From JAAXKN01 sp050258815 (GTDB lineage Bacteria > Bacteroidota > Ignavibacteria > Ignavibacteriales > SURF-24): a stretch of 64,000 nt of DNA. Positions 8,985 to 16,983 of this stretch are shown here, piece after piece. The notes below the pieces were generated by a model that saw nothing but the letters and a program-made list of their open reading frames with translations, had not been told where the DNA came from and did no database searches. The stretch is taken from the NCBI GenBank assembly GCA_050258815.1, contig JBLMZM010000176.1:21095-85094 (forward strand), in the 5' to 3' direction. Each line of letters starts with the position of its first letter. The stretch's first letter is position 1. The position numbers were made by a program, and so were the translations under genes.

Positions 8985-9173
8985 TTTTACTCCAGTCTAT
9001 TATTCAATATTTTCAGCAGTTTTTAATAAACCCATTCTGATTTTAAATATTATTAGAGTTATTATCGTTTCGATTTCAGGAAAATTAAATTGACATGCTG
9101 ACAATACGTTATTTGTTATGGTCCCGGAAATACACATCCCCTTAAATGGATCACTAGAGGCACATACTACAAA

Positions 9174-9207
9174 CCCTGACATTCATGTTTCCTAATGAAT
9201 GTCAGGG
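9174..9207. terminator. 13-bp perfect stem-loop between the two receptor genes
   Basis: CCCTGACATTCAT (9174-9186) pairs perfectly with ATGAATGTCAGGG (9195-9207) around an 8-base loop. It sits after the second receptor gene (ending at 9244) and before the first. The T-rich flank is on the plus side (CTTTTCTT). On the minus strand the trailing sequence is only TTTGTAGT, so it may act as a weaker terminator or processing site for the receptor mRNA. Confidence 0.6.
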
Positions 9208-9243
9208 CTTTTCTTCTGTCTTATTACTATACAGGTACGCTTA

Positions 9244-11346
9244 TCATTGTCTTACAAGCCGGCCATTGCTCCTTACGGCAAAACGTTTCTGCTGCATACC
9301 AGGCTGCATCCCCTGCAGTTCATCACCGAGCCTGAACTTTGATATTATCTCCTGCAGATTTACAGTCAGGCGGTTCAGGTCCTCGGCGGCTCTGGCAATC
9401 TGTTCGGATCCTGCGGCACTTTGCTGTGTTACGCTGCTGATACCCTCAATATTTTTTGAGATCTGTTCGGCTGCACTGGACTGCTCTTCGCTGCCAGCTG
9501 CTACCTGGTTTACAAGGTCATTTACCTTGAAATTAACGTCATAGATTTCTCTGAGTACTTCCGCTACCTCTTCGGTAAGGCTCATGCCTATTTCGACGGA
9601 TTTTTCGGCCTCATGCATCCTCAGGTTCGCTTCCTTTGCCTCATTCTGTATTTCCCTTATCGTGTCAGCAATCTCCTTGGTGGCTTTTGTTGTACGCTCT
9701 GCCAGCTTCCTGACCTCATCTGCCACAACTGCAAACCCACGCCCCTGTTCCCCGGCTCTGGCTGCCTCAATTGCAGCATTCAAAGCCAGCAGGTTTGTCT
9801 GGTCGGCAATGTCATCAATTACCTGTGCAATTTCACCGATCTGGTCAGTTTTACTGGCGAGAGATGAAATTTTCACGGCAGTACCCTTTGCAGCTTCAAC
9901 TATATTACTTATTCCTGCTCTGGTTTCTTCAATTTTTTTCTTGCCTTTTTCAGCGCTTGCACTTGCGACCCTGGAGTGTTCAGAAGCAACAGAGGTATTC
10001 TTTGTGCTGTCAAGTATGGTTCTGGTCATCTGTTCAACCGCACTTGCTACTTCACTGGTCTGCTGGCTTTGTTCCTGGCTGCCTGCGGCCATCTCCTCTG
10101 AACTGCTGGATATCTCGTTTGCAGCACTGGCTGTAGCCTGAACCGCTTCATTTACCTGCATTACCAGCGAGTGCAGGGAACCAGCGAACTGGTTGGCATT
10201 TTCCTGGAGTTTCCTGTAATTACCCTGGTAATCACCCGTCATCCTGGCAGTCAGATCCCCAGAACCCACTTTCTCTATTACTGCCTCATAATCTCTCACA
10301 TTTTTCATTATAGTATTTAGCGTATTGTTAAATCCCGCTATTATAAGCTTATACCCGCCCTGGAATTTGTCCGTATTACCGCGTTTTTCCAGGTTACCGC
10401 TTATTGCGGCATGGGCAAGCCCGTTAACTTCTTCGACCAAACCTTTTATCGTTGAACTCAGTTTATTCAGAACAGGAGCAATCTGATCGTCCTTATCAAA
10501 CATGGGAGCCTCAAAGTCTGCATCACCTGCGGCAATTCTGTTTAATGCACCACAAATATTCTCCTCCACCTGTTTGGCAAATTGATCCAGCGCTTTACCC
10601 ATTTCTCCCAGTTCATCCTTGCTGTCCAGATTTACTCTTGCCTTTACGTGTCCCTTATTCATCTCCTGTACCATAAACAATACTTTGTTTACGCTGTTCT
10701 TAACCAGCCTTGATATTACGTTTCCAAAGAAGACAGAAGCTGCTATGCCTATCAGGGTTATTACCAGCATTACTCTGGAAGCTGTACTTGCCTGTTCCAT
10801 ATTTGCTGCCGACCTGTCGCTGGCCTCTTTAAGGAATTCATCCACAAGTTTTTCAATTGCTGCCTGTTCATCCATTGCAGTGCTGGTCATTTCTCCCTGA
10901 AGCAGAGTTAATGCTTCCGCGTCTCTATTCTGATAGGCCAGTTCCGACAGTGTTTTAAGGTGTGCCCTGTAGGGTTTGCGCGATTCAACAAAATTATTAA
11001 AAAACATCCTCGATCTTTCAGAAGGAAGCACCTTTTCAATTGCTTCTACCTCGCTGCTGATTACACGGGAGTATTCCTGAATTTCCTCGGCATGCTTCTT
11101 AATTTCGACAGGATCATTAGCATCTACCATCTCTCTGGCACTGATCCTGACCCTGTGAAATCTCTGCTGAATATTGCCGAGTTTTGCAATTGGCACCGTC
11201 ATGGTTGAATATACCTTAGAATAAGAACTGTCAATGCTATTCATGTTCAAAACGCCAACAAAACCTACCAGAAGTGTTACCAGGGAAACTAACACAAATC
11301 CTATAAGAAGTTTTGTACGGATTTTCTGATCTTTAAACCATTTCAT
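9244..11346 (-). CDS. Methyl-accepting chemotaxis protein, four-helix-bundle sensor
   Basis: 700 residues. After a first helix (about 12-31) comes a 4HB_MCP-type ligand domain (SKVYSTMTVPIAKLGNIQQR and following), then a second helix (about 190-212), a HAMP domain and a further HAMP-like repeat. A coiled region leads into the signalling domain with tip DQTNLLALNAAIEAARAGEQ. The receptor is expected to report small-molecule stimuli to CheW/CheA. GAGG before ATG 11346 supports the start. It lies 47 bases downstream of the CheY-like gene, so the two are probably one transcript. No C-terminal CheR-tethering pentapeptide is seen. Confidence 0.93.
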   Translation of the reverse strand: MKWFKDQKIRTKLLIGFVLVSLVTLLVGFVGVLNMNSIDSSYSKVYSTMTVPIAKLGNIQQRFHRVRISAREMVDANDPVEIKKHAEEIQEYSRVISSEVEAIEKVLPSERSRMFFNNFVESRKPYRAHLKTLSELAYQNRDAEALTLLQGEMTSTAMDEQAAIEKLVDEFLKEASDRSAANMEQASTASRVMLVITLIGIAASVFFGNVISRLVKNSVNKVLFMVQEMNKGHVKARVNLDSKDELGEMGKALDQFAKQVEENICGALNRIAAGDADFEAPMFDKDDQIAPVLNKLSSTIKGLVEEVNGLAHAAISGNLEKRGNTDKFQGGYKLIIAGFNNTLNTIMKNVRDYEAVIEKVGSGDLTARMTGDYQGNYRKLQENANQFAGSLHSLVMQVNEAVQATASAANEISSSSEEMAAGSQEQSQQTSEVASAVEQMTRTILDSTKNTSVASEHSRVASASAEKGKKKIEETRAGISNIVEAAKGTAVKISSLASKTDQIGEIAQVIDDIADQTNLLALNAAIEAARAGEQGRGFAVVADEVRKLAERTTKATKEIADTIREIQNEAKEANLRMHEAEKSVEIGMSLTEEVAEVLREIYDVNFKVNDLVNQVAAGSEEQSSAAEQISKNIEGISSVTQQSAAGSEQIARAAEDLNRLTVNLQEIISKFRLGDELQGMQPGMQQKRFAVRSNGRLVRQ
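9662..9853. repeat. Segment nearly identical to 7141-7332
   Basis: This is the partner of the 192-base repeat in the upstream receptor gene. Synonymous sites are also conserved, which is more than protein-level selection requires. Confidence 0.8.
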
Positions 11347-11393
11347 ATTTTTTCCTCAAATTGATAATTTTAATATTTTGTTCCGGACACAAA

Positions 11394-11765
11394 TTAATTT
11401 ACTATTGGCAGATTGTTCGAAATTACATTAATTAGTTCTTTGATTTTGAACGGTTTTGTAATATAATGGCAAGCGCCTGCTTCCATACCTGTTTTCACGT
11501 CCTCCAAATCGGTTTTTGCAGTTAAAATAATGAACGGTGTAGATTTCAAAAGAGATTGCTGCCTGACTTTCTTCAGCAGTTCCAGACCGTTCATCACGGG
11601 CATCATTATGTCTGAGATAATAATATCAGGAACCGTTTCCGAAATCTTCTGCATTGCCTCTTTTCCATTTGCCGCCTCAATGGTCTCATAACCAGCGATC
11701 TCAAGGAATGCTTTAATTCCCTGGCGCAGGTCATCTTCATCTTCCACTAACATTATCTTATACAT
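11394..11765 (-). CDS. Single-domain CheY-like response regulator
   Basis: 123 residues consisting only of a receiver domain. The acidic pocket is Glu9-Asp10-Glu-Asp in LVEDEDD, the phosphoacceptor is Asp52 in DIIISDIMMP, and the switch residues appear in ILTAK and ITKPF. It has no output domain, so it acts by protein contact. A flagellar or gliding motor, or a kinase phosphorelay, would be the usual target. It lies directly upstream of a chemoreceptor gene and downstream of a LytTR regulator gene, across a 190-base gap that carries three GATTGATTT-like repeats. Confidence 0.9.
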   Translation of the reverse strand: MYKIMLVEDEDDLRQGIKAFLEIAGYETIEAANGKEAMQKISETVPDIIISDIMMPVMNGLELLKKVRQQSLLKSTPFIILTAKTDLEDVKTGMEAGACHYITKPFKIKELINVISNNLPIVN

Positions 11766-11816
11766 AATTTTCCGGTTTTTCTGTTATATTCGGCTACAAA
11801 GAAGCACATATTAACG

Positions 11817-11881
11817 GATTGATTTATGTGATTGAATTTTGGTCTGAGCGAATTACTATTGCTCTGAGTGATTGATTTTGG
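11817..11881. promoter_or_regulatory. Three GATTGATTT-like direct repeats before the CheY-like gene
   Basis: On the plus strand GATTGATTTATG lies at 11817-11828, TGATTGAATTTTGG at 11829-11842 and TGATTGATTTTGG at 11869-11881. The last two are 40 bases apart, about four helical turns. The array lies 52-116 bases upstream of the ATG at 11765. It could be a binding site for a regulator such as the neighbouring LytTR protein, but this is inference. Confidence 0.4.
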
Positions 11882-11955
11882 ATGGATCTGGAGCCGTAAA
11901 TTTCAGTTTATGAAGTCTTAATGATAAAGGATCGTTCCTGAAAGGTAAAACATGG

Positions 11956-12732
11956 CTAAAGTTTTAGCTGCGACCTGATCTTTGAGGCGTATCTCTGACT
12001 TATTGTAAAAGCCTTTTCAATTCCTTTTATGTGAACCAGATAAGTACCGCTGGTCCATTTTGAGATTTTGTCAATAAAGTTCATATTAATTATTATTGCC
12101 CGGTGAATCCTTATAAAAACATTAGGATCGAGCGACTTTTCCCACATTTCGATGGATTTTCTGTAAGTAATACTCTTCCCTGACGCGAGGTAAATCTGAC
12201 TGTAGTTCCCGGAAGCTTCAATGGCTTTTATATCCCCGATCCTGATTACCTTAGGAGAATTATCACTAAAATTTGCAAACAGTCTGTCGTCCTGTGACAA
12301 TTTTTTATTTTCGACTCCCGTCTCCGGAAGATTAGTGTTCTGTGTTTTTTTCTTCAGGATTTCACAATGGCGCTTTAACCTGGTATCGATTACTTTAAGT
12401 AATGCAGGCAGGTCAAAGGGTTTAACCACATAATCGTCAGCACCCAGATCCATGCCTTCCCTGAAGCTTTTCATTTCTGCCTTTGCCGTCAGAAAAATAA
12501 AAGGCACAGCCGCAAGGTCCCTGTCCTCATTTAATATTTCCTTCATCCTGAAGCCGTCCAGCCTGGGCATCATAATGTCACAGATTATGAGGTCAGGCAG
12601 ATCTTTTTTTGCATTTTTCAGGCCTTCAATTCCGTCCGATGCCAAAGAAACAGTATATCCGTTTATCTCCAGAAGATCTCTTAGTCCTTCCCTTAAGCTC
12701 GTGTCGTCCTCAATTAAAAGTATTTTTATCAT
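11956..12732 (-). CDS. LytTR-type DNA-binding response regulator
   Basis: 258 residues. A receiver domain (1-120) has the phosphoacceptor Asp52 in LIICDIMMPRLDG and Lys in VVKPFD. A linker is followed by a LytTR DNA-binding domain (about 150-255), recognisable by IRIGDIKAIEASGNYSQIYL and VFIRIHRAIIINMNFIDKI. LytTR regulators bind direct repeats upstream of target genes. Its ATG overlaps the stop of the kinase gene by four bases (ATGA), so the two are translationally coupled and almost certainly form a pair. The REC-LytTR arrangement with a PAS kinase is common in Bacteroidota. Confidence 0.93.
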   Translation of the reverse strand: MIKILLIEDDTSLREGLRDLLEINGYTVSLASDGIEGLKNAKKDLPDLIICDIMMPRLDGFRMKEILNEDRDLAAVPFIFLTAKAEMKSFREGMDLGADDYVVKPFDLPALLKVIDTRLKRHCEILKKKTQNTNLPETGVENKKLSQDDRLFANFSDNSPKVIRIGDIKAIEASGNYSQIYLASGKSITYRKSIEMWEKSLDPNVFIRIHRAIIINMNFIDKISKWTSGTYLVHIKGIEKAFTISQRYASKIRSQLKL

Positions 12733-15161
12733 ATTAGCGATATTGGTATTGAAAAATGAAAAGTTGTCCCCTTATTTTCCTGGCTTTCAAAGGTGATCTT
12801 TCCCCCGTGCAGTTCAACAGATCTTTTGACAATTGTCAGTCCGAGTCCCGTTCCCTGAGTGCCACCTGTATTTTCTCCCCTGTGGAAATACTCAAACATG
12901 TGTTTCTGATCGTTCTCAGGAATTCCGATGCCGTTATCTTTTATTTTGAAAGTAACTTCCGCATTATTGAATAAAACCGACAATATTACCTTACTATCCG
13001 CAGGCGAATATTTCAGGGCATTTGAGAGCAGGTTCGTTAGGATTAATCTAAGAAGCTTTTTGTCTAAAAAAAAGTTAGAAAGTTCAGTCTCATAATTAAA
13101 TTCTATTTTCCGGCCGTTGAAGTTCATCTCCAATTCGTTAAGTGCGTCCAGACAGAACTGGTAAAGATTCATATCCCCGGGGTTAAATTCGAGTCTGCCT
13201 GTATCAACCCTGCTGATTGTAAGAACGTCATCCACGAGCTCTGTCATATAATTCACTGTCTTTTGGATCTTTTCCAGGTAGCTTTTGTGCTTGGATTGAT
13301 CCAGTACCTGATCGTAATTGTAGAGCAGGTCAGAGTATAGCTTAATTGAAGTAAGCGGTGTTCTGAACTCATGGGAAGCCATCGACACAAACCTTGAACG
13401 GAGTTCATTTAGTTCCTTTTCATGAATCAGGGCCTCTTCCACCTTCCTCTGCAGGTTTCTTTGATTGGTAATATCCGTCATAACCCCAACAATACCGCCG
13501 GCCGTACCATCATTTTTAAGCACTACGGCCTTGTGTATAAGCACGCTTCTTTTCCTGTTATGGCTGTCAAATATCTCCACTTCCTCTTTATGTTCGCCTA
13601 AACTCCGGAGGACCTCATTGTCACTATTGTCAATCCTGTGTGCGTAATCGGGCGATGTCACCTCAAAGACAGTACTCCCTACTGCCTCCTCATTTGTAAA
13701 TCCATATAGTTCCAGGAGGGCTCTATTGCAGTACAGATACCTTTTCTCGGCAGATTTAATGTAAATAGGGTTTGGCACCGTCTCTATCAGTGTTTTTAAG
13801 AAAGTCAGCTGGTTCTGAGTTTCCTGCTTGGCCATTTCATGATTACGGACCTCTTTCTTCAGCTTATCGTTTAATTTTTTCAGCTTTTCGGTCCTGATGG
13901 TCACCAGGTTTTCCAGGTGGTTTTTATAACTGTTAAGTTCTTCTTCGGCCTCTTTCCTTTCGGTTATATCAACAGCAATAACCTGAACGGCGGGTTTTCC
14001 CTTATAGATAAACGGGACAGCCGAAACTTCAACATCCACCACGGAGCCATCCAGACGAACGTATCTATCCTCCAGCGTTTCTGCTGCTTTATTCTGAGCG
14101 ATCAGAGTATTTATTCTTTCCATAACAACAGGCCGAGAATCCGGGTGTACAAGATCAAGGGCCCTTTTGCCGATGAGCTGACCCATATTTTTGGCCCGGA
14201 ACAGTTTAAGTCCTGCCTGATTTATAAATACTATTTTGCCGCCACTCTGAATAAATACCGTATTGGTTGAAAGTTCAACCAGCCTGCGGTACTGCTCTTC
14301 GCTCTCCCTCAGTTTCTCTTCAATCTGTTTTCTTTCCGTTATATCCCTTACTATTCCCAGGAATCTGTTGTCTGAAAGCATCTTGGAACTGATCTCAACG
14401 TTGACCAGGGTGCCGTCTTTTCTTATTGCCCGGCGCTGTTTAACCACCTCCATGCCCTTTTTTAATGCATCGTAGGCAAGCGGGTCTTTTTCAATATCTT
14501 CTGCGTGAATAAGTGCAGCAACATTCAGCTTTTTCAGCTCTTCCTTTGTATACTGAAGCATCCGGCAGCCATTTTTGTTGGCATCCAGGAGCTTGCCCTG
14601 CAAATCAGTAATGAATATTCCTTCGGAAGCCTGTTCAAATAATATCCGGAATCTCTCGTTGCTGTGATATAATTCCATTTCACGCTCTTTTCGCCTGGAG
14701 ATGTCCTTAATAAAGAACATCTTGTACTCAGGATTTCCGGCAGCATCTTTAATTACAGCCACCCCAACGCTTATCCATATTTTTTTCCCGTCTTTCCTGA
14801 AAAATTCTGTTTCCAGGCCGTTATGAATTGTTTCTCCCCTGAGTAATGCGTCAATAATTTCACTGTCCGCTCCTGAGGTTCCACGCCTGATAACCACATC
14901 AAAAGCCTCCCTTGACAAATCGTCCTGCGTGTAACCGGTGGTTGCACAAAAACTCTGGTTGATCATCTGCCACGTACCATCAATGCAGATGTAGGCTATT
15001 CCTACAGTTGCATTTTCAAGACCAATCCTGTGGCGTTTTTCACTTTCTTTAAGTGCATTTTTTAGAATGCCGCAATCGGACTCATATTTTTCCAGTTCGG
15101 CGATTCTTTTTTGCAGTACCCTAATGGTTTCTTCGAGCTGAGCATTAGTTTGTTTTTTCAT
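12729..15161 (-). CDS. Four-PAS hybrid-free sensor histidine kinase
   Basis: 810 residues with no obvious membrane helix, so probably cytoplasmic. An N-terminal coiled coil is followed by three PAS/PAC units (about 40-165, 166-285, 286-410), a second coiled coil, a fourth PAS (about 455-580), a HisKA domain with phospho-acceptor His597 in MASHEFRTPLTS, and a HATPase_c domain with GTGLGLTIVKRSVELHGG. It autophosphorylates and should pass phosphate to the LytTR regulator encoded immediately downstream with a 4-base overlap. Four PAS units suggest integration of redox, light or small-ligand cues. No Shine-Dalgarno site is obvious before ATG 15161. Confidence 0.92.
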   Translation of the reverse strand: MKKQTNAQLEETIRVLQKRIAELEKYESDCGILKNALKESEKRHRIGLENATVGIAYICIDGTWQMINQSFCATTGYTQDDLSREAFDVVIRRGTSGADSEIIDALLRGETIHNGLETEFFRKDGKKIWISVGVAVIKDAAGNPEYKMFFIKDISRRKEREMELYHSNERFRILFEQASEGIFITDLQGKLLDANKNGCRMLQYTKEELKKLNVAALIHAEDIEKDPLAYDALKKGMEVVKQRRAIRKDGTLVNVEISSKMLSDNRFLGIVRDITERKQIEEKLRESEEQYRRLVELSTNTVFIQSGGKIVFINQAGLKLFRAKNMGQLIGKRALDLVHPDSRPVVMERINTLIAQNKAAETLEDRYVRLDGSVVDVEVSAVPFIYKGKPAVQVIAVDITERKEAEEELNSYKNHLENLVTIRTEKLKKLNDKLKKEVRNHEMAKQETQNQLTFLKTLIETVPNPIYIKSAEKRYLYCNRALLELYGFTNEEAVGSTVFEVTSPDYAHRIDNSDNEVLRSLGEHKEEVEIFDSHNRKRSVLIHKAVVLKNDGTAGGIVGVMTDITNQRNLQRKVEEALIHEKELNELRSRFVSMASHEFRTPLTSIKLYSDLLYNYDQVLDQSKHKSYLEKIQKTVNYMTELVDDVLTISRVDTGRLEFNPGDMNLYQFCLDALNELEMNFNGRKIEFNYETELSNFFLDKKLLRLILTNLLSNALKYSPADSKVILSVLFNNAEVTFKIKDNGIGIPENDQKHMFEYFHRGENTGGTQGTGLGLTIVKRSVELHGGKITFESQENKGTTFHFSIPISLI

Positions 15162-15515
15162 TCAGGCATAATTTATTATTGACGAATTAATTATCGGTCC
15201 CGACACAAATATATTTAGCATAACCCTGAATTTTTGCATTAATATTCCCGGGTATTGCCGGACGGCCTCATTATAATACATCCATTTTCCCAAATAGTAC
15301 TATTCCATACAGGATTATTTGTCAAAAGCTGTTGTCCTGATCATGCGGGCACATTTATCCTAATAACAATTAATGGGCTGAGCTTAATTAGCTGGTTCAG
15401 TTGAACAGAATGGAAGGAGGCATACTTATTATGCGCAAGGTATTATCTCATTCAGGGAATCAGGCCGGTCGTGAGTATCAGTGCATTTAACACCATAACC
15501 GGCCCTGATAACTGA
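15162..15515. other. 354-base stretch without a convincing gene
   Basis: This AT-rich region should hold the kinase promoter on its left side and the end of the serine dehydratase transcript on its right. Apart from the hairpin at 15459-15509 I see no RNA gene or conserved structure. A 19-codon frame at 15431 preceded by GGAGG exists but has no supporting feature. Confidence 0.5.
15459..15509 (-). terminator. Hairpin after the serine dehydratase gene
   Basis: ATCAGGCCGGT (15459-15469) pairs with ACCGGCCCTGAT (15498-15509) with one bulged base, just past the stop at 15516. The T-run on the minus strand is poor. Confidence 0.5.
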
Positions 15516-16709
15516 TCACTCCCACAGCAGAGCCAGACCGCCTTCGGAGGTTTCCTTATATATATGCGGCAGATCGTGTCCTGTCTGGTTCATGGTCTTT
15601 ACTATCTTATCAAATGAAACAAAATGCCGCCCGTCGGAAAGCAGTGCAAATGTCGCGGTGTTAAATGCACGTTCTGCTGCAAATGCGTTGCGCTCGATGC
15701 ACGGTATCTGAACGAGTCCGCATATAGGGTCGCAGGTCAGCCCCAGGTGGTGCTCAATACCCATCTCAGCGGCGTATTCTATCTGGTGCGGTGTTCCGCC
15801 CAATAGCTGCGTGGCTGCAGCTGAGGCCATTGCACAGGCGGTCCCTATTTCACCCTGGCAGCCGACCCTTGCTCCTGCAATTGAAGCATTGGTTTTAACG
15901 ATATTGCCTACCAGACCCGCTGTAGCCAGTGCCCGCAGAATTTTCTGATCCGAGAAGTCGAAGCTTTCCTTTAACCTTTTTAATACGGCCGGCACAACAC
16001 CGCATGAACCGCACGTTGGGGCGGTTACAATTTTCCCGCCCGCAGCATTTTCTTCTGCCGAGGCAAGGGCATACGAGAAAACTAGCGTTTTTTCCTTGAG
16101 CGATCCGGTATAGTTTTTGGCCTTAACGTAAAATGATGAGGCCTTTCTCCTCAGCTTCAGTTCGCCGGGCAGTACACCTTCGGATTCAATACCCCTTTTA
16201 ATGGATTCGTTCATTACCTGCCAGACCTGAGCCAGGTGATCATATATTTCCGGCCCCTCGACTTCCTCAACATACTCCCACATCGAACTGCCGTTCTTCT
16301 TAGTCCAGTCCAGTATTTCATTCATAGTGCCCAGATTATATACTGAGGCCAATTCCTCATTATGGCTGTCATCAATAATCTTTCCGCCGCCAACGCTGTA
16401 CACGGTCCATTCATTCATCAGATTTCCGTACTCATCCAGCGCTTCCAGCCTTAATGCATTGGGATGTTTAGGCAGGGATTCTTCTGGTTTCCAGATTATT
16501 TCCGTCGCCAGTGGCCTCAGGCTTTCAGTTATGGCTATGTCAGTAAGATGCCCCCTGCCCGTTGCAGCCAGACTGCCGTAGAGGGTTGCCCTGTAGCTTG
16601 CGGCACCGGGATTATTATTTTTAAATACTTCGGCTGCGGTCCTGGGACCCATGGTATGACTGCTCGAAGGTCCATAACCTATTCTAAATATTTCTTTTAA
16701 TGATTCCAT
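15516..16709 (-). CDS. sdaA: L-serine ammonia-lyase, iron-sulfur type, single chain
   Basis: 397 residues. It converts L-serine to pyruvate and ammonia using a [4Fe-4S] cluster. The N-terminal beta domain begins FRIGYGPSSSHTMGPRTAAE, the substrate-binding signature of the family. The alpha domain carries cluster and catalytic segments TAPTCGSCGVVPA, KTNASIAGARVGCQGEIGTACAM and GLTCDPICGLVQIPCIERNA. It is a fused single-chain form, somewhat shorter than E. coli SdaA (about 454 residues) mainly in the N-terminal part. AGGAAG before the ATG supports the start. No serine transporter gene is adjacent, and it appears to be monocistronic. Confidence 0.93.
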   Translation of the reverse strand: MESLKEIFRIGYGPSSSHTMGPRTAAEVFKNNNPGAASYRATLYGSLAATGRGHLTDIAITESLRPLATEIIWKPEESLPKHPNALRLEALDEYGNLMNEWTVYSVGGGKIIDDSHNEELASVYNLGTMNEILDWTKKNGSSMWEYVEEVEGPEIYDHLAQVWQVMNESIKRGIESEGVLPGELKLRRKASSFYVKAKNYTGSLKEKTLVFSYALASAEENAAGGKIVTAPTCGSCGVVPAVLKRLKESFDFSDQKILRALATAGLVGNIVKTNASIAGARVGCQGEIGTACAMASAAATQLLGGTPHQIEYAAEMGIEHHLGLTCDPICGLVQIPCIERNAFAAERAFNTATFALLSDGRHFVSFDKIVKTMNQTGHDLPHIYKETSEGGLALLWE

Positions 16710-16936
16710 TGCTTCCTAACCTGTAACAGAGTAAAAATTCTTAAGCGGGCATTCCGATCCCACAAATATTCTTTCTGAAATTTCCTTTTAATTAAATCCA
16801 TATTCCTCATCAGCGGGCTTGAACCTGGGAAACAGAGGCTGGCCGGTCTGAAAGAATTCCGGTTACAAAAATAAGAAAATCCGGCAGAACTTATGGGCAA
16901 AATTACATGCCCTGGAAAGAAAGTCCAACGTCTTTT

Positions 16937-16964
16937 GCCCGGCGTCTTTTGCTGGACGCCGGGC
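16937..16964. terminator. 10-bp GC-rich hairpin between endonuclease and sdaA
   Basis: GCCCGGCGTC (16937-16946) pairs perfectly with GACGCCGGGC (16955-16964) around an 8-base loop. It lies 20 bases after the endonuclease stop. Neither strand has a T-run after the stem, so it is either an intrinsic terminator of the T-poor kind or an mRNA-stabilising structure. Confidence 0.5.
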
Positions 16965-16983
16965 ATAGGAAGATTAGGCTCTA

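Noticed and set aside
9000..9182. A 60-codon frame on the minus strand between the two receptor genes
   Set aside because: It runs across the 13-bp stem-loop, has no ribosome site and no domain-like composition. It is AT-rich leader sequence of the receptor gene.
11377..11393. TTCCGGACA near the second receptor gene, similar to half of the efflux dyad
   Set aside because: A match of about 10 of 11 bases is expected roughly once by chance in a window of this size, and there is no sigma-54 promoter near it.
15431..15490. A 19-codon frame after GGAGG in the region before sdaA end
   Set aside because: Spacing is long (10 bases), it overlaps the terminator hairpin and encodes no recognisable peptide.
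16697..16966. An 89-codon frame on the minus strand overlapping the sdaA start
   Set aside because: It covers the hairpin at 16937-16964, has no ribosome site and an unlikely composition. The sdaA leader explains the region.
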